From Panacagrimonas sp. (GTDB lineage: Bacteria; Pseudomonadota; Gammaproteobacteria; Nevskiales; Nevskiaceae): a stretch of DNA of 64,000 nt. Numbering within the stretch: the stretch's first letter is position 1; each line of letters starts with the position of its first letter. A model generated the notes under the pieces. That model saw only the letters and a program-made list of their open reading frames with translations, had not been told where the DNA came from and made no database searches. This document shows positions 1 through 8,043 of this stretch, in pieces. A program made the translations under genes and the position numbers. Location of the stretch: NCBI RefSeq assembly GCF_020697055.1, contig NZ_JAJFBP010000014.1, positions 27,287 to 91,286 on the forward strand, given 5' to 3'.

Positions 1-26
1 AAGAGAAGGCCGTCCGCGTCAAGTAG
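1..26 (+). CDS. C-terminal end of an upstream gene, possibly phosphoribosyl-ATP diphosphatase (partial)
   Basis: Reading from base 3, seven codons with G/C third positions end in a TAG at 24-26 and give the tail EKAVRVK. HisE proteins commonly end in a similar GLEEKAxR-type tail, and hisE often precedes tatA in gammaproteobacteria, so HisE is the best guess. The fragment is too short for firm identification; the rest lies outside the window. Confidence 0.4.
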
Positions 27-78
27 TCCTTTATCGCGGTCATTCCGCGCCCGGAATCTAGACTCTAGGAGACCTGTC

Positions 79-303
79 ATGGGTAGTTTCAGCATTTGGC
101 ATTGGCTGGTGGTGCTCGCCATCGTCGTGCTCGTGTTCGGCACCAAGAAGTTGCGCAACCTCGGCGGCGACCTGGGCAGCGCGATCAAGAACTTCAAGGG
201 CGCGATGAAGGACGGCGAAGCCGAAGCCAACAAAACGCCCGAAGAGATCGCGGCGCAAAAGGCGGCGGCGGAACAAGAGGCGCGCGACTCCAGCAAGGTC
301 TGA
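79..303 (+). CDS. tatA: Sec-independent translocase protein TatA
   Basis: This 74-residue protein forms the size-variable pore or membrane-weakening component of the twin-arginine translocase, which exports folded proteins across the inner membrane. It has the family layout: one N-terminal membrane helix (about residues 5-21), the conserved FG hinge ([10 protein letters not shown]), an amphipathic helix rich in Lys, Asn and Gly, and an acidic, unstructured Glu/Ala/Lys tail. An AGGAGA ribosome-binding site lies six bases before the ATG. It heads a tatA-tatB-tatC operon; tatB starts 33 bases downstream. Confidence 0.96.
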   Translation: MGSFSIWHWLVVLAIVVLVFGTKKLRNLGGDLGSAIKNFKGAMKDGEAEANKTPEEIAAQKAAAEQEARDSSKV

Positions 304-335
304 TCCCGACCGTCCGCCGGTCCGACGAGTCGCCC

Positions 336-641
336 ATGTTCGACATCAGCTTCGGCGAGTTGGCGCTGTGCTTCATCGTGGCGCTGATCGTGCTCGGCCC
401 CGAAAAGCTGCCCAAGGTCGCGCGAACCGTCGGCCGCTGGGCCGGGCAGGCGCGCGGCTACATGCGCAACCTGACGGCCGAACTCCAACGCGAGACCGAG
501 TTCATGGACATCAAGCGCCAGCTCGAGGAGGCGCAACGCGAGTTGCGTGACGCCGGCGCGCAGGCGGAACGGGAGATGCGCTCGGTGGGTGAGACGGCGA
601 GCCGCGACCTGATGAAGCCGCCGCCGTCATTGCCGCCGTGA
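336..641 (+). CDS. tatB: Sec-independent translocase protein TatB
   Basis: TatB (101 residues) joins TatC in the receptor complex that binds twin-arginine signal peptides. The start is the ATG at 336, giving MFDISFGEL; a longer open frame upstream merely runs through tatA in another phase. Family marks are the short membrane helix at residues 6-20, the GPEKLP hinge that separates TatB from TatA, and a long charged amphipathic region (about 25-85). The Pro-rich tail is short compared with E. coli TatB (171 residues), as is common outside the enterics. Its stop overlaps the tatC start in a GTGA. Confidence 0.95.
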   Translation: MFDISFGELALCFIVALIVLGPEKLPKVARTVGRWAGQARGYMRNLTAELQRETEFMDIKRQLEEAQRELRDAGAQAEREMRSVGETASRDLMKPPPSLPP

Positions 642-1423
642 CCCCCGAGGAGGAACAACAGGCGTCGAGCGCGCCCGAGCAGCCGCTGATGGCGCACCTG
701 CTCGAGTTGCGCGACCGGATCCTCAAGATCATCTACGGCGTGGTGATCGCGTTCGCGCCGCTGGCCTATTTCTCCAAGCAGATCTACGCGATCGTCGCCG
801 AGCCGCTGATGAAGCTGATGCCGGCCGGCACCTCGATGATCGCCACCGAGGTCGCGTCGCCGTTCTTCGCGCCGTTGAAGTTGTCGATGATCCTGGCGGT
901 CGCCGTGTCGATGCCGTGGACCTTGTTCCAGCTCTGGGCGTTCGTTGCACCCGGTCTCTACAAGTCCGAGCGGCGCCTGGTCACACCGCTGCTGTTCTCG
1001 AGCACGATGCTGTTCTACGCCGGCATGGCGATGGCGTACTTCCTGGTGCTGCCGACGGTGTTCAAGTTCCTCATCAGCGTCGCGCCCGAGGGCGTGGCGG
1101 TAATGACCGACATCAACAAGTACCTCAACTTCGTACTCGCGATCTTCCTGGCGTTCGGCATCGCGTTCGAAACGCCGGTGGCGATCGTGCTGCTGGTCTA
1201 CACCGGCTTCGTCACGCCCAAGCAGCTGCGCGAGAACCGCGGATACGTGCTGGTCGGCTGCTTCGTGGTCGCAGCGGTGCTCACGCCACCAGACGTCGTC
1301 TCCCAGTTCCTGCTCGCGGTGCCGACGTACGTGCTCTACGAGATCGGCATTCTCGCAGGGCAGTGGCTGACGCCCGGAACCAAGCAGGTCGAGGAACAGC
1401 AGGCGATCGCCGAGCGCAAATAG
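638..1423 (+). CDS. tatC: Sec-independent translocase protein TatC
   Basis: TatC (261 residues) is the polytopic core of the Tat receptor. The sequence shows an early MAHLLELRDRI segment, the cytosolic motif that contacts the twin-arginine signal, followed by six predicted membrane spans, and the conserved acidic loop segment FAFxx-like FVAPGLYKSERR. The start is a GTG whose last bases form the tatB stop (GTGA), so translation is probably coupled. Length is normal for the family. It is convergent with aroE 44 bases downstream. Confidence 0.96.
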   Translation: MTPEEEQQASSAPEQPLMAHLLELRDRILKIIYGVVIAFAPLAYFSKQIYAIVAEPLMKLMPAGTSMIATEVASPFFAPLKLSMILAVAVSMPWTLFQLWAFVAPGLYKSERRLVTPLLFSSTMLFYAGMAMAYFLVLPTVFKFLISVAPEGVAVMTDINKYLNFVLAIFLAFGIAFETPVAIVLLVYTGFVTPKQLRENRGYVLVGCFVVAAVLTPPDVVSQFLLAVPTYVLYEIGILAGQWLTPGTKQVEEQQAIAERK

Positions 1424-1467
1424 CGCCGATCCCGTAACCCGGCGGGTCCGGGACGACGGTCCGCCCT

Positions 1468-2358
1468 TTAGTCCTGAGGCGGAAGCTCGATGTGATGGTG
1501 ATACACCGGCTGGTGCGCACCGACCGGTTCGCACGGCCCGTCCGAACCCATCTGGCCCCGCAATTCGGCCAGGACCGGCGCGGTGGCCGGTCGCACGCCG
1601 CGCCAGCGCTCGTAGCTGCTCGCCGCCTGTTCGACCAGCATGCCCAGGCCATCCGCGCTTCTCGCGGCCTGCTGTGATCGCGCCCATCGGCAGAACGGCT
1701 GATTCGCCGCGCCGTAGCTGAGGTCGTAGCAGTCGCCGCCTTCGGCGAGCAGGCGTCCCGGAAGCATCGGCAGCCCGCCCGCATGCCCGGCCGAGGTCGC
1801 GTTGACGATCACGTCGTATCGATCACCCTTCAGCGCCAGGTGGGTGCGCGGCACGATCGTCCCATGGGCCTTGAAAGCCTCGGCCAATTCCTCGGGTTTC
1901 CAGGGATTGCGATTCGACACCACCAGCTGCGACGGACGCGCCCCCAGCAGCGGGCCCAGGATCCCGCGCGTGGCACCACCGGCGCCGAGCACCAGCACGC
2001 GGCGCCCCCTCACGACGATGCCCAGTCGTGCGAGATCGTTGACGAAGCCTTCGCCATCGGTGTTGTCGCCCGCCCACCCGGTGTCGGTGCGCACCAGCGT
2101 GTTCACGGCGCCGGCGAGTTGCGCGCGCTCGGACACCGTTTCGCACAACTTCGCGACTGCCTGCTTGTGCGGCAGCGTCACGTTGCAGCCGCGCAGCCCT
2201 TCGGCGTGAAAGATCTTCAACTGCTCGGCGAGCGCCGCCGGTGCGACCTCGATGGACTCGTAGCTCAGCGACTGGTTCGTCTGCTTGGCGAACAGCGCGT
2301 GGATGACCGGCGATTTCGAATGGGAGATGGGCTGGCCGATGACGGCGTAGCGGTCCAT
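1468..2358 (-). CDS. aroE: Shikimate dehydrogenase (NADP+)
   Basis: AroE reduces 3-dehydroshikimate to shikimate in the chorismate pathway. At 296 residues it is slightly long for the family because of an extra C-terminal tail (about 20 residues, ending HHHIELPPQD). Visible motifs are SKSP (14-17) and NVTLPHK (59-65), which bind shikimate and carry the catalytic lysine, NTDG (99-102), and the NADP loop GAGGAT (125-130). It lies seven bases downstream of hemB on the same strand, so the two are likely co-transcribed. Confidence 0.95.
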   Translation of the reverse strand: MDRYAVIGQPISHSKSPVIHALFAKQTNQSLSYESIEVAPAALAEQLKIFHAEGLRGCNVTLPHKQAVAKLCETVSERAQLAGAVNTLVRTDTGWAGDNTDGEGFVNDLARLGIVVRGRRVLVLGAGGATRGILGPLLGARPSQLVVSNRNPWKPEELAEAFKAHGTIVPRTHLALKGDRYDVIVNATSAGHAGGLPMLPGRLLAEGGDCYDLSYGAANQPFCRWARSQQAARSADGLGMLVEQAASSYERWRGVRPATAPVLAELRGQMGSDGPCEPVGAHQPVYHHHIELPPQD

Positions 2359-2365
2359 GTGCCGA

Positions 2366-3364
2366 TCACTCTCCCAGCCAGGCCGCGGCCTGCCTGGCGT
2401 AGTACGTGAGGATCATGTCGGCGCCCGCGCGGCGGAAGCACAGCAGCGCTTCCATCAACGCGCCGCGCTCGTCGAGCCAGCCGTTGGCGATCGCGGCGCG
2501 CAGCATCGCGTACTCGCCGCTGACCTGGTACGCGGCCACCGGAACCTCGAAGCGCTCCTTCACGCGACGCACGATGTCCAGGTACGGCATGCCCGGCTTG
2601 ACCATCACGATGTCCGCACCCTCGGCGAGGTCCAGCGCGACTTCGCGCAGCGCCTCGTCGGAGTTGGCCGGATCCATCTGGTACGTGCGCTTGTCGGCTT
2701 TGCCCAGGTTGCGCGCCGAGCCCACGGCGTCGCGGAACGGGCCGTAGAAACTCGACGCGTACTTGGCCGCGTACGAAAGGATCAGCGTGTTCTTCTGACC
2801 GTCGCGCTCGAGCACGTCGCGGATCTGTCCGATGCGGCCGTCCATCATGTCGCTCGGCGAGATGATGTCGGCGCCGGCCCGGGCGTTCACCAACGCCTGC
2901 TTGCGCAGCATCTCCACCGTGCCGTCGTTGTCGACATCGCCGTCAGGACCGAGCACGCCGTCGTGCCCGTGCGTGGTGAACGGATCCAGGGCGACGTCGA
3001 CCATCACGCTCAGGTCCGGGCAGGCACGCTTGACCGCCTGGATCGAACGCGCGACCAGGCCTTCGGGATTCAGCGCTTCTTCGCCGCGATCATCCTTCCG
3101 GGACTGCGGAATCACCGGAAACAGCGCCACGCAGGCCACGCCCAGCGCCTGCAGCGCCTCGCACTCCCGTACCAGCTCTTCGAGATCCAGGCGCGTCACG
3201 CCCGGCATCGACGCGACCGTCCCTTTCTCGGCGCCTTCCGCGACGAACAGCGGCTGGATCAACTGTGCGGGCGCAAGCTGGGTTTCGCGCACCATCGCGC
3301 GCACCGATGCGGACTGTCGCAGGCGGCGTGGGCGGAGCAGCGGGAAACGTCCCGCGAGGGTCAC
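2366..3364 (-). CDS. hemB: Delta-aminolevulinic acid dehydratase (porphobilinogen synthase)
   Basis: HemB condenses two 5-aminolevulinate molecules to porphobilinogen in haem synthesis. The start is not obvious: the frame stays open far upstream, antisense to the neighbouring gene. Family alignment (FPLLRPRRLR near the N-terminus) favours GTG at 3364 (332 residues) or TTG at 3373 (335 residues); neither has a strong ribosome-binding site. The metal region reads DVALDPFTTHGHDG, so it lacks the cysteine triad of zinc enzymes and belongs to the aspartate-type, magnesium-responsive class known from Pseudomonas. The Schiff-base lysine region MVKPGMPYLD is present. It heads hemB-aroE and diverges from the sterol desaturase-family gene. 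Confidence 0.93.
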   Translation of the reverse strand: MTLAGRFPLLRPRRLRQSASVRAMVRETQLAPAQLIQPLFVAEGAEKGTVASMPGVTRLDLEELVRECEALQALGVACVALFPVIPQSRKDDRGEEALNPEGLVARSIQAVKRACPDLSVMVDVALDPFTTHGHDGVLGPDGDVDNDGTVEMLRKQALVNARAGADIISPSDMMDGRIGQIRDVLERDGQKNTLILSYAAKYASSFYGPFRDAVGSARNLGKADKRTYQMDPANSDEALREVALDLAEGADIVMVKPGMPYLDIVRRVKERFEVPVAAYQVSGEYAMLRAAIANGWLDERGALMEALLCFRRAGADMILTYYARQAAAWLGE

Positions 3365-3412
3365 GTTGGTCAAGATGTTGCTCGGTGACGAATCGGCGCG
3401 AATGATAGCGGG

Positions 3413-4210
3413 ATGCAAGACCCTCCCGCGCTGGCCGAGCTCCTGCGACCCGCGCTGTTCTTCGCCCTGCTGGTGGTGGTGAGCGTGTGCGAGCAGTGGC
3501 GCCCCCTGCGCCTGAGCGATCCGCAGCGCCTGCTGCGCTGGCCCGCGAACTTCGGACTGGTCGCGATCGGGCTGGTGCTGGTCGCCGCGCTGCCGATGAG
3601 CATGCTGGCGGCATCGCACTGGGCCAAGGGCGCGGGCTTCGGCCTGTTCAATCTCGTGGAAGCGCCCGTCTGGGTCGAGGGAACGATCGCCTGGTTGCTG
3701 CTGGACCTCGCGATGTACGCGCTGCATCGCGCGCTGCACGAGGTGCGCTGGCTGTGGCCGCTGCATCGCGTGCACCACAGCGACGTGGAATTCGACGTCA
3801 CCACCGGCCTGCGCTTTCATCCGGCCGAGCTGCTGCTCTCGCAGCTTTTCCGTCTGGGCCTGGTGATGCTGCTCGGCGCCCCGTTGATGTCGGTGCTGGC
3901 CTACGAGCTGGCGTTCGCGGCCTTCCTGCTGTTCCAGCACGCCAACTTCCGCCTGGCCGGCCCGCTCGAGCGCATCCTTCGATTGCTGCTGGTCACGCCC
4001 GACATGCACCGTACGCACCATTCGGTGCATCGCGACGAGACCGACTCCAATTACGGATTCGTGCTGAGCCTCTGGGATCGGGTGTTTCGCAGCTACCGCC
4101 GAGCGGCGCGCGACGCCCCGAGGCAGATGCGCATCGGATTGTCGGAATTCCGCGTACCGGAACAACAGACCCTGCGCGCGCTGCTCACCCAGCCGCTGGA
4201 GCGTCAGTGA
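3413..4210 (+). CDS. Sterol desaturase / fatty acid hydroxylase family membrane protein
   Basis: This 265-residue membrane protein belongs to the di-iron sterol desaturase superfamily. Its histidine clusters are in the expected order: HRALH (105-109), HRVHH (118-122) and HRTHHS near residue 197. Four hydrophobic stretches flank them. Such enzymes hydroxylate or desaturate lipids, sterols or carotenoids; the substrate cannot be told from sequence. It is divergent from hemB, with only about 48 bases between the starts. A GC hairpin without a T-run (4237-4253) follows it. Confidence 0.85.
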   Translation: MQDPPALAELLRPALFFALLVVVSVCEQWRPLRLSDPQRLLRWPANFGLVAIGLVLVAALPMSMLAASHWAKGAGFGLFNLVEAPVWVEGTIAWLLLDLAMYALHRALHEVRWLWPLHRVHHSDVEFDVTTGLRFHPAELLLSQLFRLGLVMLLGAPLMSVLAYELAFAAFLLFQHANFRLAGPLERILRLLLVTPDMHRTHHSVHRDETDSNYGFVLSLWDRVFRSYRRAARDAPRQMRIGLSEFRVPEQQTLRALLTQPLERQ

Positions 4211-4286
4211 ACGTCCCCATGCGAAGGCAGCACGGGGCGGCCCAAGGGGCCGCTATGATTCCCCGATCCTGATTCGAACGAGCCGA

Positions 4287-4850
4287 ATGGCAGACGCAGA
4301 GCAGCTGAGGAGACTGCTGGAAGCAACCGCGCGCGGGGACGATCGCGCGTTCGCGGAGCTGTATCGCGCCACCAGTTCGCATCTGTACGGCCTGCTGCTT
4401 CGTATGCTCCAACGGCGCGACTGGGCGGAAGAAGCGCTGCAGGATTGCTTCGTCAAGATATGGCAGAAGGCCGAGACCTACGAGGCGGACAAGGGTGCAC
4501 CGCTCACCTGGCTTCTCACCGTCGCCCGTTATCGAGCGCTCGACCTGCTGCGAGTCAAACGTCCTGAAGTGGAGATGCCGGACCACGACGAGGAGTTTTC
4601 GCTGCCGCCGCTGACCTTCCAGGACGAGGCGCAGGATCCGCTGGCACGCGCCAGCGAGGGACAAGGCATCGCGCGCATGCGCGACGCCTTGCGCGAATTG
4701 CCACAAGAGCAGCGCGAGGCGGTGCTGCTCGCCTACTACGAGGGCTACACGCATCAGGAACTCGCGGCGCGAATGAACGCGCCGCTGGGAACGGTCAAGA
4801 GCTGGGTGCGGCGCGGGCTCGCGCGCCTGCGGGAAGCGCTGGATCGATGA
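4287..4850 (+). CDS. ECF-family RNA polymerase sigma factor (SigK-like)
   Basis: This 187-residue extracytoplasmic-function sigma factor has the two expected domains: region 2 (about 20-90, with DWAEEALQDCFVKIWQ for -10 recognition) and region 4 (about 125-185, a helix-turn-helix with MNAPLGTVKSWVRRG). The next gene starts one base after its stop and encodes a membrane anti-sigma factor, so the pair forms a signal-responsive switch, probably for envelope or oxidative stress. The regulon is unknown. Confidence 0.92.
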   Translation: MADAEQLRRLLEATARGDDRAFAELYRATSSHLYGLLLRMLQRRDWAEEALQDCFVKIWQKAETYEADKGAPLTWLLTVARYRALDLLRVKRPEVEMPDHDEEFSLPPLTFQDEAQDPLARASEGQGIARMRDALRELPQEQREAVLLAYYEGYTHQELAARMNAPLGTVKSWVRRGLARLREALDR

Positions 4851-4851
4851 C

Positions 4852-5601
4852 ATGAACTACCAATCGACCAAGCTGCGTCAGGCTCTCGCGTCGGAATACG
4901 TCGCCGGCACGCTCACGGGCGCTGCGCGACGACGCTTCCAGCGCCTGATGGCGGAGGATCCGAGCCTGCGCGAGGAAGTCAGCTACTGGGAGGAGCGCTT
5001 CGGCGACCTCGGCATCTTCGAGCCGGTGCCACCGCGCGAACTGGTGTGGACCGAGATCGAGCAGCGCATCCGCCACACGCCCGGTGCGGTCATTCCGCTC
5101 GAGGCAGCGCGCCAGCGTCGGCGGCTGATGTTCTGGCGCCTGTGGGCGGGACTGGCAACCGCCGCCAGCATGGTGCTCGCGGTGATCCTGGTACGCGAAC
5201 AGCCGCCCGCGGCGCCGCTGGTGCCGCCCAAGGCGCCGATCGATGTGCGCTACGTCCAGGCGCAGGCCTACGTCGCGGCGCTCAAGCTGCCCAACGAAGA
5301 CGCGCAGTGGACCGTGAGCGTGCTGCCCGATGCCCGCGCGCTTCGCGTGATCGCGAGCGCGCCGGCCAAGATCCGCGAGGACGAGGATTACGAGCTGTGG
5401 TGGCTCGGCGACGACGGCAGCGCGACGTCGCTGGGTCTGCTGCCGCGGGCCGGCGCCTGGCAGGTGTTGTTGCCGCTGCACCTGCGCGTGAAGGCCAGCG
5501 GCCGCGTCGCGGTGAGCCTTGAGCCCGCCGGCGGTTCACAGGCCGAGGACGGACCCAGCGGTCCGGTCCTGGTCTCTACCCCGCTCGTCCCGTCGGTCTA
5601 G
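4852..5601 (+). CDS. Anti-sigma factor, RskA-like, membrane-bound
   Basis: The 249-residue product has a cytoplasmic N-terminal domain (about 1-75) containing the YWEERF motif seen in anti-sigma-K type proteins, one membrane helix (92-114), and a periplasmic C-terminal domain (about 120-245) resembling the RskA domain, with a WTVSVLPDARALRV core. There is no HxxxCxxC zinc motif, so it is not a ZAS-type factor. It most likely holds the adjacent ECF sigma factor inactive at the membrane until proteolysis or redox change releases it. Translation is probably coupled to the sigma gene. Confidence 0.87.
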   Translation: MNYQSTKLRQALASEYVAGTLTGAARRRFQRLMAEDPSLREEVSYWEERFGDLGIFEPVPPRELVWTEIEQRIRHTPGAVIPLEAARQRRRLMFWRLWAGLATAASMVLAVILVREQPPAAPLVPPKAPIDVRYVQAQAYVAALKLPNEDAQWTVSVLPDARALRVIASAPAKIREDEDYELWWLGDDGSATSLGLLPRAGAWQVLLPLHLRVKASGRVAVSLEPAGGSQAEDGPSGPVLVSTPLVPSV

Positions 5602-5612
5602 CAGCTGGCAGA

Positions 5613-6611
5613 TCAATCCACCTCGGCCTTCGACGGCCGCGTCGCGAGGTTCTTCACCGCTTGCACCGGCGTGATCTCGCCGGCGATGAGCCGCACGACC
5701 TGCTCGGTGATCGGCATGTCCACACCGACGCGACCTGCGAGACGCAGCACCTCGGGCGCCGCCTTCACGCCCTCGACCACCTGCTGGATCTCCTCGCTGG
5801 CCTGCGCCACGGTCCGGCCTTGCGCCAGCAGCAATCCCAGGCGGCGATTGCGCGACTGGTTGTCGGTGCAGGTCAGCACCAGGTCGCCCATTCCCGCCAG
5901 ACCCATCAGGGTTTCGGGATGCGCGCCGAGCGCCTCGCCCAGCCGCATGATCTCGGCCAGACCGCGCGTGATCAGGGCCGCGCGCGTGTTGGCGCCCAGT
6001 CCCATGCCGTCAGCGATTCCCACCGCGATTGCCATGACGTTCTTCGCGCTGCCGCCGATCTCCACGCCCACCACGTCGTCGGAGGTGTAGGCGCGAAAGC
6101 CGTCGCCGTGCAGTGACTGCGCGATCAGATCGGCGAACGCATCGTTGCGCGAGGCCACCGTCACCGCGGTGGGCAAACCCAGGCCCATCTCCTTGGCGAA
6201 CGTCGGCCCCGAGATCACCGCCAGAGCGCGTGCCTCCCCCAGCGCGTCGGCCACCACCTCGTGCACCAGGCGCCCCGTTCCCGGTTCCAGTCCCTTGCAC
6301 GCGCACGCCAGTCCCTGCTCGGCGTCGAGCAGCGGCGCGATGCGATCGAGCGTTTCGCGCAATGCGGAGCTGGGAACGACGATCAACAGGTGCGCGGCCT
6401 GGCGCACCGTGGTCTCGAGATCCGAGGTCGCTGTCAGCGACGCGGGGAAATGGCACCCGGGTAGATAGCGCGCGTTGAGGCGCGCCGCCTGCATCGCCGC
6501 GAGCTCGGCTGCGTTGCGTCCCCATAGGCGGGTCGGCGTTCCGCGCCGCGCGAGCTGGATCGCCATGGCCGTGCCATAGGAGCCCGCACCGAGCACGCCG
6601 AGGCCGGCCAT
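5613..6611 (-). CDS. gpsA: Glycerol-3-phosphate dehydrogenase [NAD(P)+]
   Basis: GpsA reduces dihydroxyacetone phosphate to sn-glycerol 3-phosphate, the backbone of phospholipids. At 332 residues it has normal length, with the nucleotide-binding GAGSYGTAMA (7-16), the catalytic-lysine segment GSAKNV, and NTRAALITRG near residue 240. It is the last gene of a rhodanese-grxC-secB-gpsA operon, the same order as yibN-grxC-secB-gpsA in E. coli; the secB stop lies 12 bases upstream. Confidence 0.96.
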   Translation of the reverse strand: MAGLGVLGAGSYGTAMAIQLARRGTPTRLWGRNAAELAAMQAARLNARYLPGCHFPASLTATSDLETTVRQAAHLLIVVPSSALRETLDRIAPLLDAEQGLACACKGLEPGTGRLVHEVVADALGEARALAVISGPTFAKEMGLGLPTAVTVASRNDAFADLIAQSLHGDGFRAYTSDDVVGVEIGGSAKNVMAIAVGIADGMGLGANTRAALITRGLAEIMRLGEALGAHPETLMGLAGMGDLVLTCTDNQSRNRRLGLLLAQGRTVAQASEEIQQVVEGVKAAPEVLRLAGRVGVDMPITEQVVRLIAGEITPVQAVKNLATRPSKAEVD

Positions 6612-6623
6612 GGAGCGACGACC

Positions 6624-7154
6624 TCAGTGCGCCTTTGCGGCTTCGCCTTCGGCGCCCGAGGCCTGGCGTTCGGCGCGCTGGCGCTGCAGGGCTTCCATGT
6701 ACATCGCCTCGAAGTTGATCGGCTGCAGCAGCAGCTGCGGGAAGCCGGCCTTCTGGACGAAATCCGCGACCGCCTCGCGCGCGAACGGGAACAGCAGGCT
6801 CGGGCAGTAGCCGCCGAGGATCGCGGCTTTCTCGGCGCTGTTGGGGAAATTGCGCACCAGGAAGATGCCGCCCTGGTGTACTTCGACGAGGAACACGGTG
6901 TCTTCGCCGTTCTTGGCGGTCACCGTGATGTTCAGAACGATGTGGTAGATGTCGTTCTCGAGCGACTTCATCGTCGTTCCGACATTCACGTCGATCTGCG
7001 GCTGCACATTGAGCATGAAGACGTTCGGTGCGCCGGGCACCTCGATCGATGCGTCCTTGACGTAGATCTTCTGCAGCAGCACCTGGCGGCTGACGGCCTG
7101 GTCGTCGGCGGGAGCGCCGGACGGCGGCGCGGAAGCGGGGCCCTGTTCGGCCAT
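6624..7154 (-). CDS. secB: Protein-export chaperone SecB
   Basis: SecB (176 residues) is a tetrameric cytosolic chaperone that keeps precursor proteins unfolded and hands them to SecA. Core family segments are visible: LQKIYVKDASIEVPGAP near residue 28, a beta-rich middle and the GGYCPSLLFPFAREAVAD motif near residue 118. N- and C-terminal extensions rich in Ala/Gly/Glu make it longer than the 155-residue E. coli protein. It sits between grxC and gpsA, as in enterics. Confidence 0.96.
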   Translation of the reverse strand: MAEQGPASAPPSGAPADDQAVSRQVLLQKIYVKDASIEVPGAPNVFMLNVQPQIDVNVGTTMKSLENDIYHIVLNITVTAKNGEDTVFLVEVHQGGIFLVRNFPNSAEKAAILGGYCPSLLFPFAREAVADFVQKAGFPQLLLQPINFEAMYMEALQRQRAERQASGAEGEAAKAH

Positions 7155-7234
7155 GCGATTTCTCTTTCTGGGTCCTGAGGGAGTGCCGGCACCGGCCGGC
7201 AGGGGCGCAAGGATAGCGCGCGACGTGTGCCGCT

Positions 7235-7492
7235 TCAGCCGCCCTGCAGCAGGGGATCGAGCTTGCCCGCGCGCTCCAGCGCCGAGAGATCGTCGAACCC
7301 GCCGACGTGCGTGTCGCCCACGAAGATCTGAGGAACGGTGCGCCGCCCGCTGATGCGCATCATCTCGTCGCGCATCCCGGGGCTCTCGTCGACGCGGATT
7401 TCGCGGAAGTCCACGCCCTTCTGCTCGAGCAGGCGCTTGGCCATCACGCAGTAGGGACAGAACAACGTGCTGTAGACACGGACCGGGAGCAT
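7235..7492 (-). CDS. grxC: Glutaredoxin 3
   Basis: This 85-residue thioredoxin-fold protein reduces disulfides and glutathione mixed disulfides. It carries the dithiol active site CPYC at residues 12-15, the cis-proline segment RTVPQIF and the glutathione-binding GGFDDL. Length matches E. coli Grx3 (83). It lies between the rhodanese and secB genes on the same strand; an 80-base gap separates it from secB. Confidence 0.95.
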   Translation of the reverse strand: MLPVRVYSTLFCPYCVMAKRLLEQKGVDFREIRVDESPGMRDEMMRISGRRTVPQIFVGDTHVGGFDDLSALERAGKLDPLLQGG

Positions 7493-7506
7493 GGGCCGAC
7501 TCGCCG

Positions 7507-7932
7507 CTACTTCGCCGTCACCGGCAGGTTGCTCTGCATCCAGGCGTTGATTCCGCCACGGATCGGATACGCCTCGGTGAAGCCCAGCTTGCGCAGCCGC
7601 GCCGCCGCTTCACCACTCGAGCCGCCGAGCGCGCAATACAGCAGCACGGGCCGGTTCCGGTCCTTGCCCAGGTCACCGGCGCGCTCTTCGAGCTTGGCCA
7701 GCGGAACGTTGATGGCGTTGAGCAGGTGCCCTTTCTTGAAATCGCCCGCGGGGCGCAGATCGACGATCACCGGCTCGCGGTCGTTGATCATGCGCACTGC
7801 TTCCATCGGGCCGACACGCTTGCCGCCGGTCAGGCCGCCGTGCACTTCGTTGGCGACCATCAGCAGCAGCACGGTGCCGAAGGCGGCAAAGAGAACCAGG
7901 TGATTGGCGAAGAATTCGAGGAACTGCTGCAT
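7507..7932 (-). CDS. Membrane-anchored rhodanese-like protein (YibN type)
   Basis: The 141-residue product has an N-terminal membrane helix (12-28) and a single rhodanese domain (about 45-135). The active-site loop is CALGGSSG with the cysteine at residue 100, so sulfurtransferase chemistry is possible. The partner is unknown. It is the first gene of the grxC-secB-gpsA cluster, matching E. coli yibN in position, and is divergent from envC. Confidence 0.9.
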   Translation of the reverse strand: MQQFLEFFANHLVLFAAFGTVLLLMVANEVHGGLTGGKRVGPMEAVRMINDREPVIVDLRPAGDFKKGHLLNAINVPLAKLEERAGDLGKDRNRPVLLYCALGGSSGEAAARLRKLGFTEAYPIRGGINAWMQSNLPVTAK

Positions 7933-8043
7933 GGAAAGGAATCAAGAAGGCGTGAGACCATCACGCATGGGGATTATCGAACCGGCCGCAGCGCTTGTGA
8001 ACCGCCGTGCGGCCGCAAACACGATGCCACGCATCCATTCATC

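Noticed and set aside
1424..1467. A terminator between tatC and aroE
   Set aside because: The GC-rich sequence has only a short, imperfect stem and no T-run on either strand, too weak to call.
4237..4253. GCGGCCC/GGGCCGC hairpin as terminator of the sterol desaturase-like gene
   Set aside because: The stem is good but is followed by TATGATT rather than a T-run, so it could as well be a promoter-proximal element of the sigma factor gene; not listed as a terminator.
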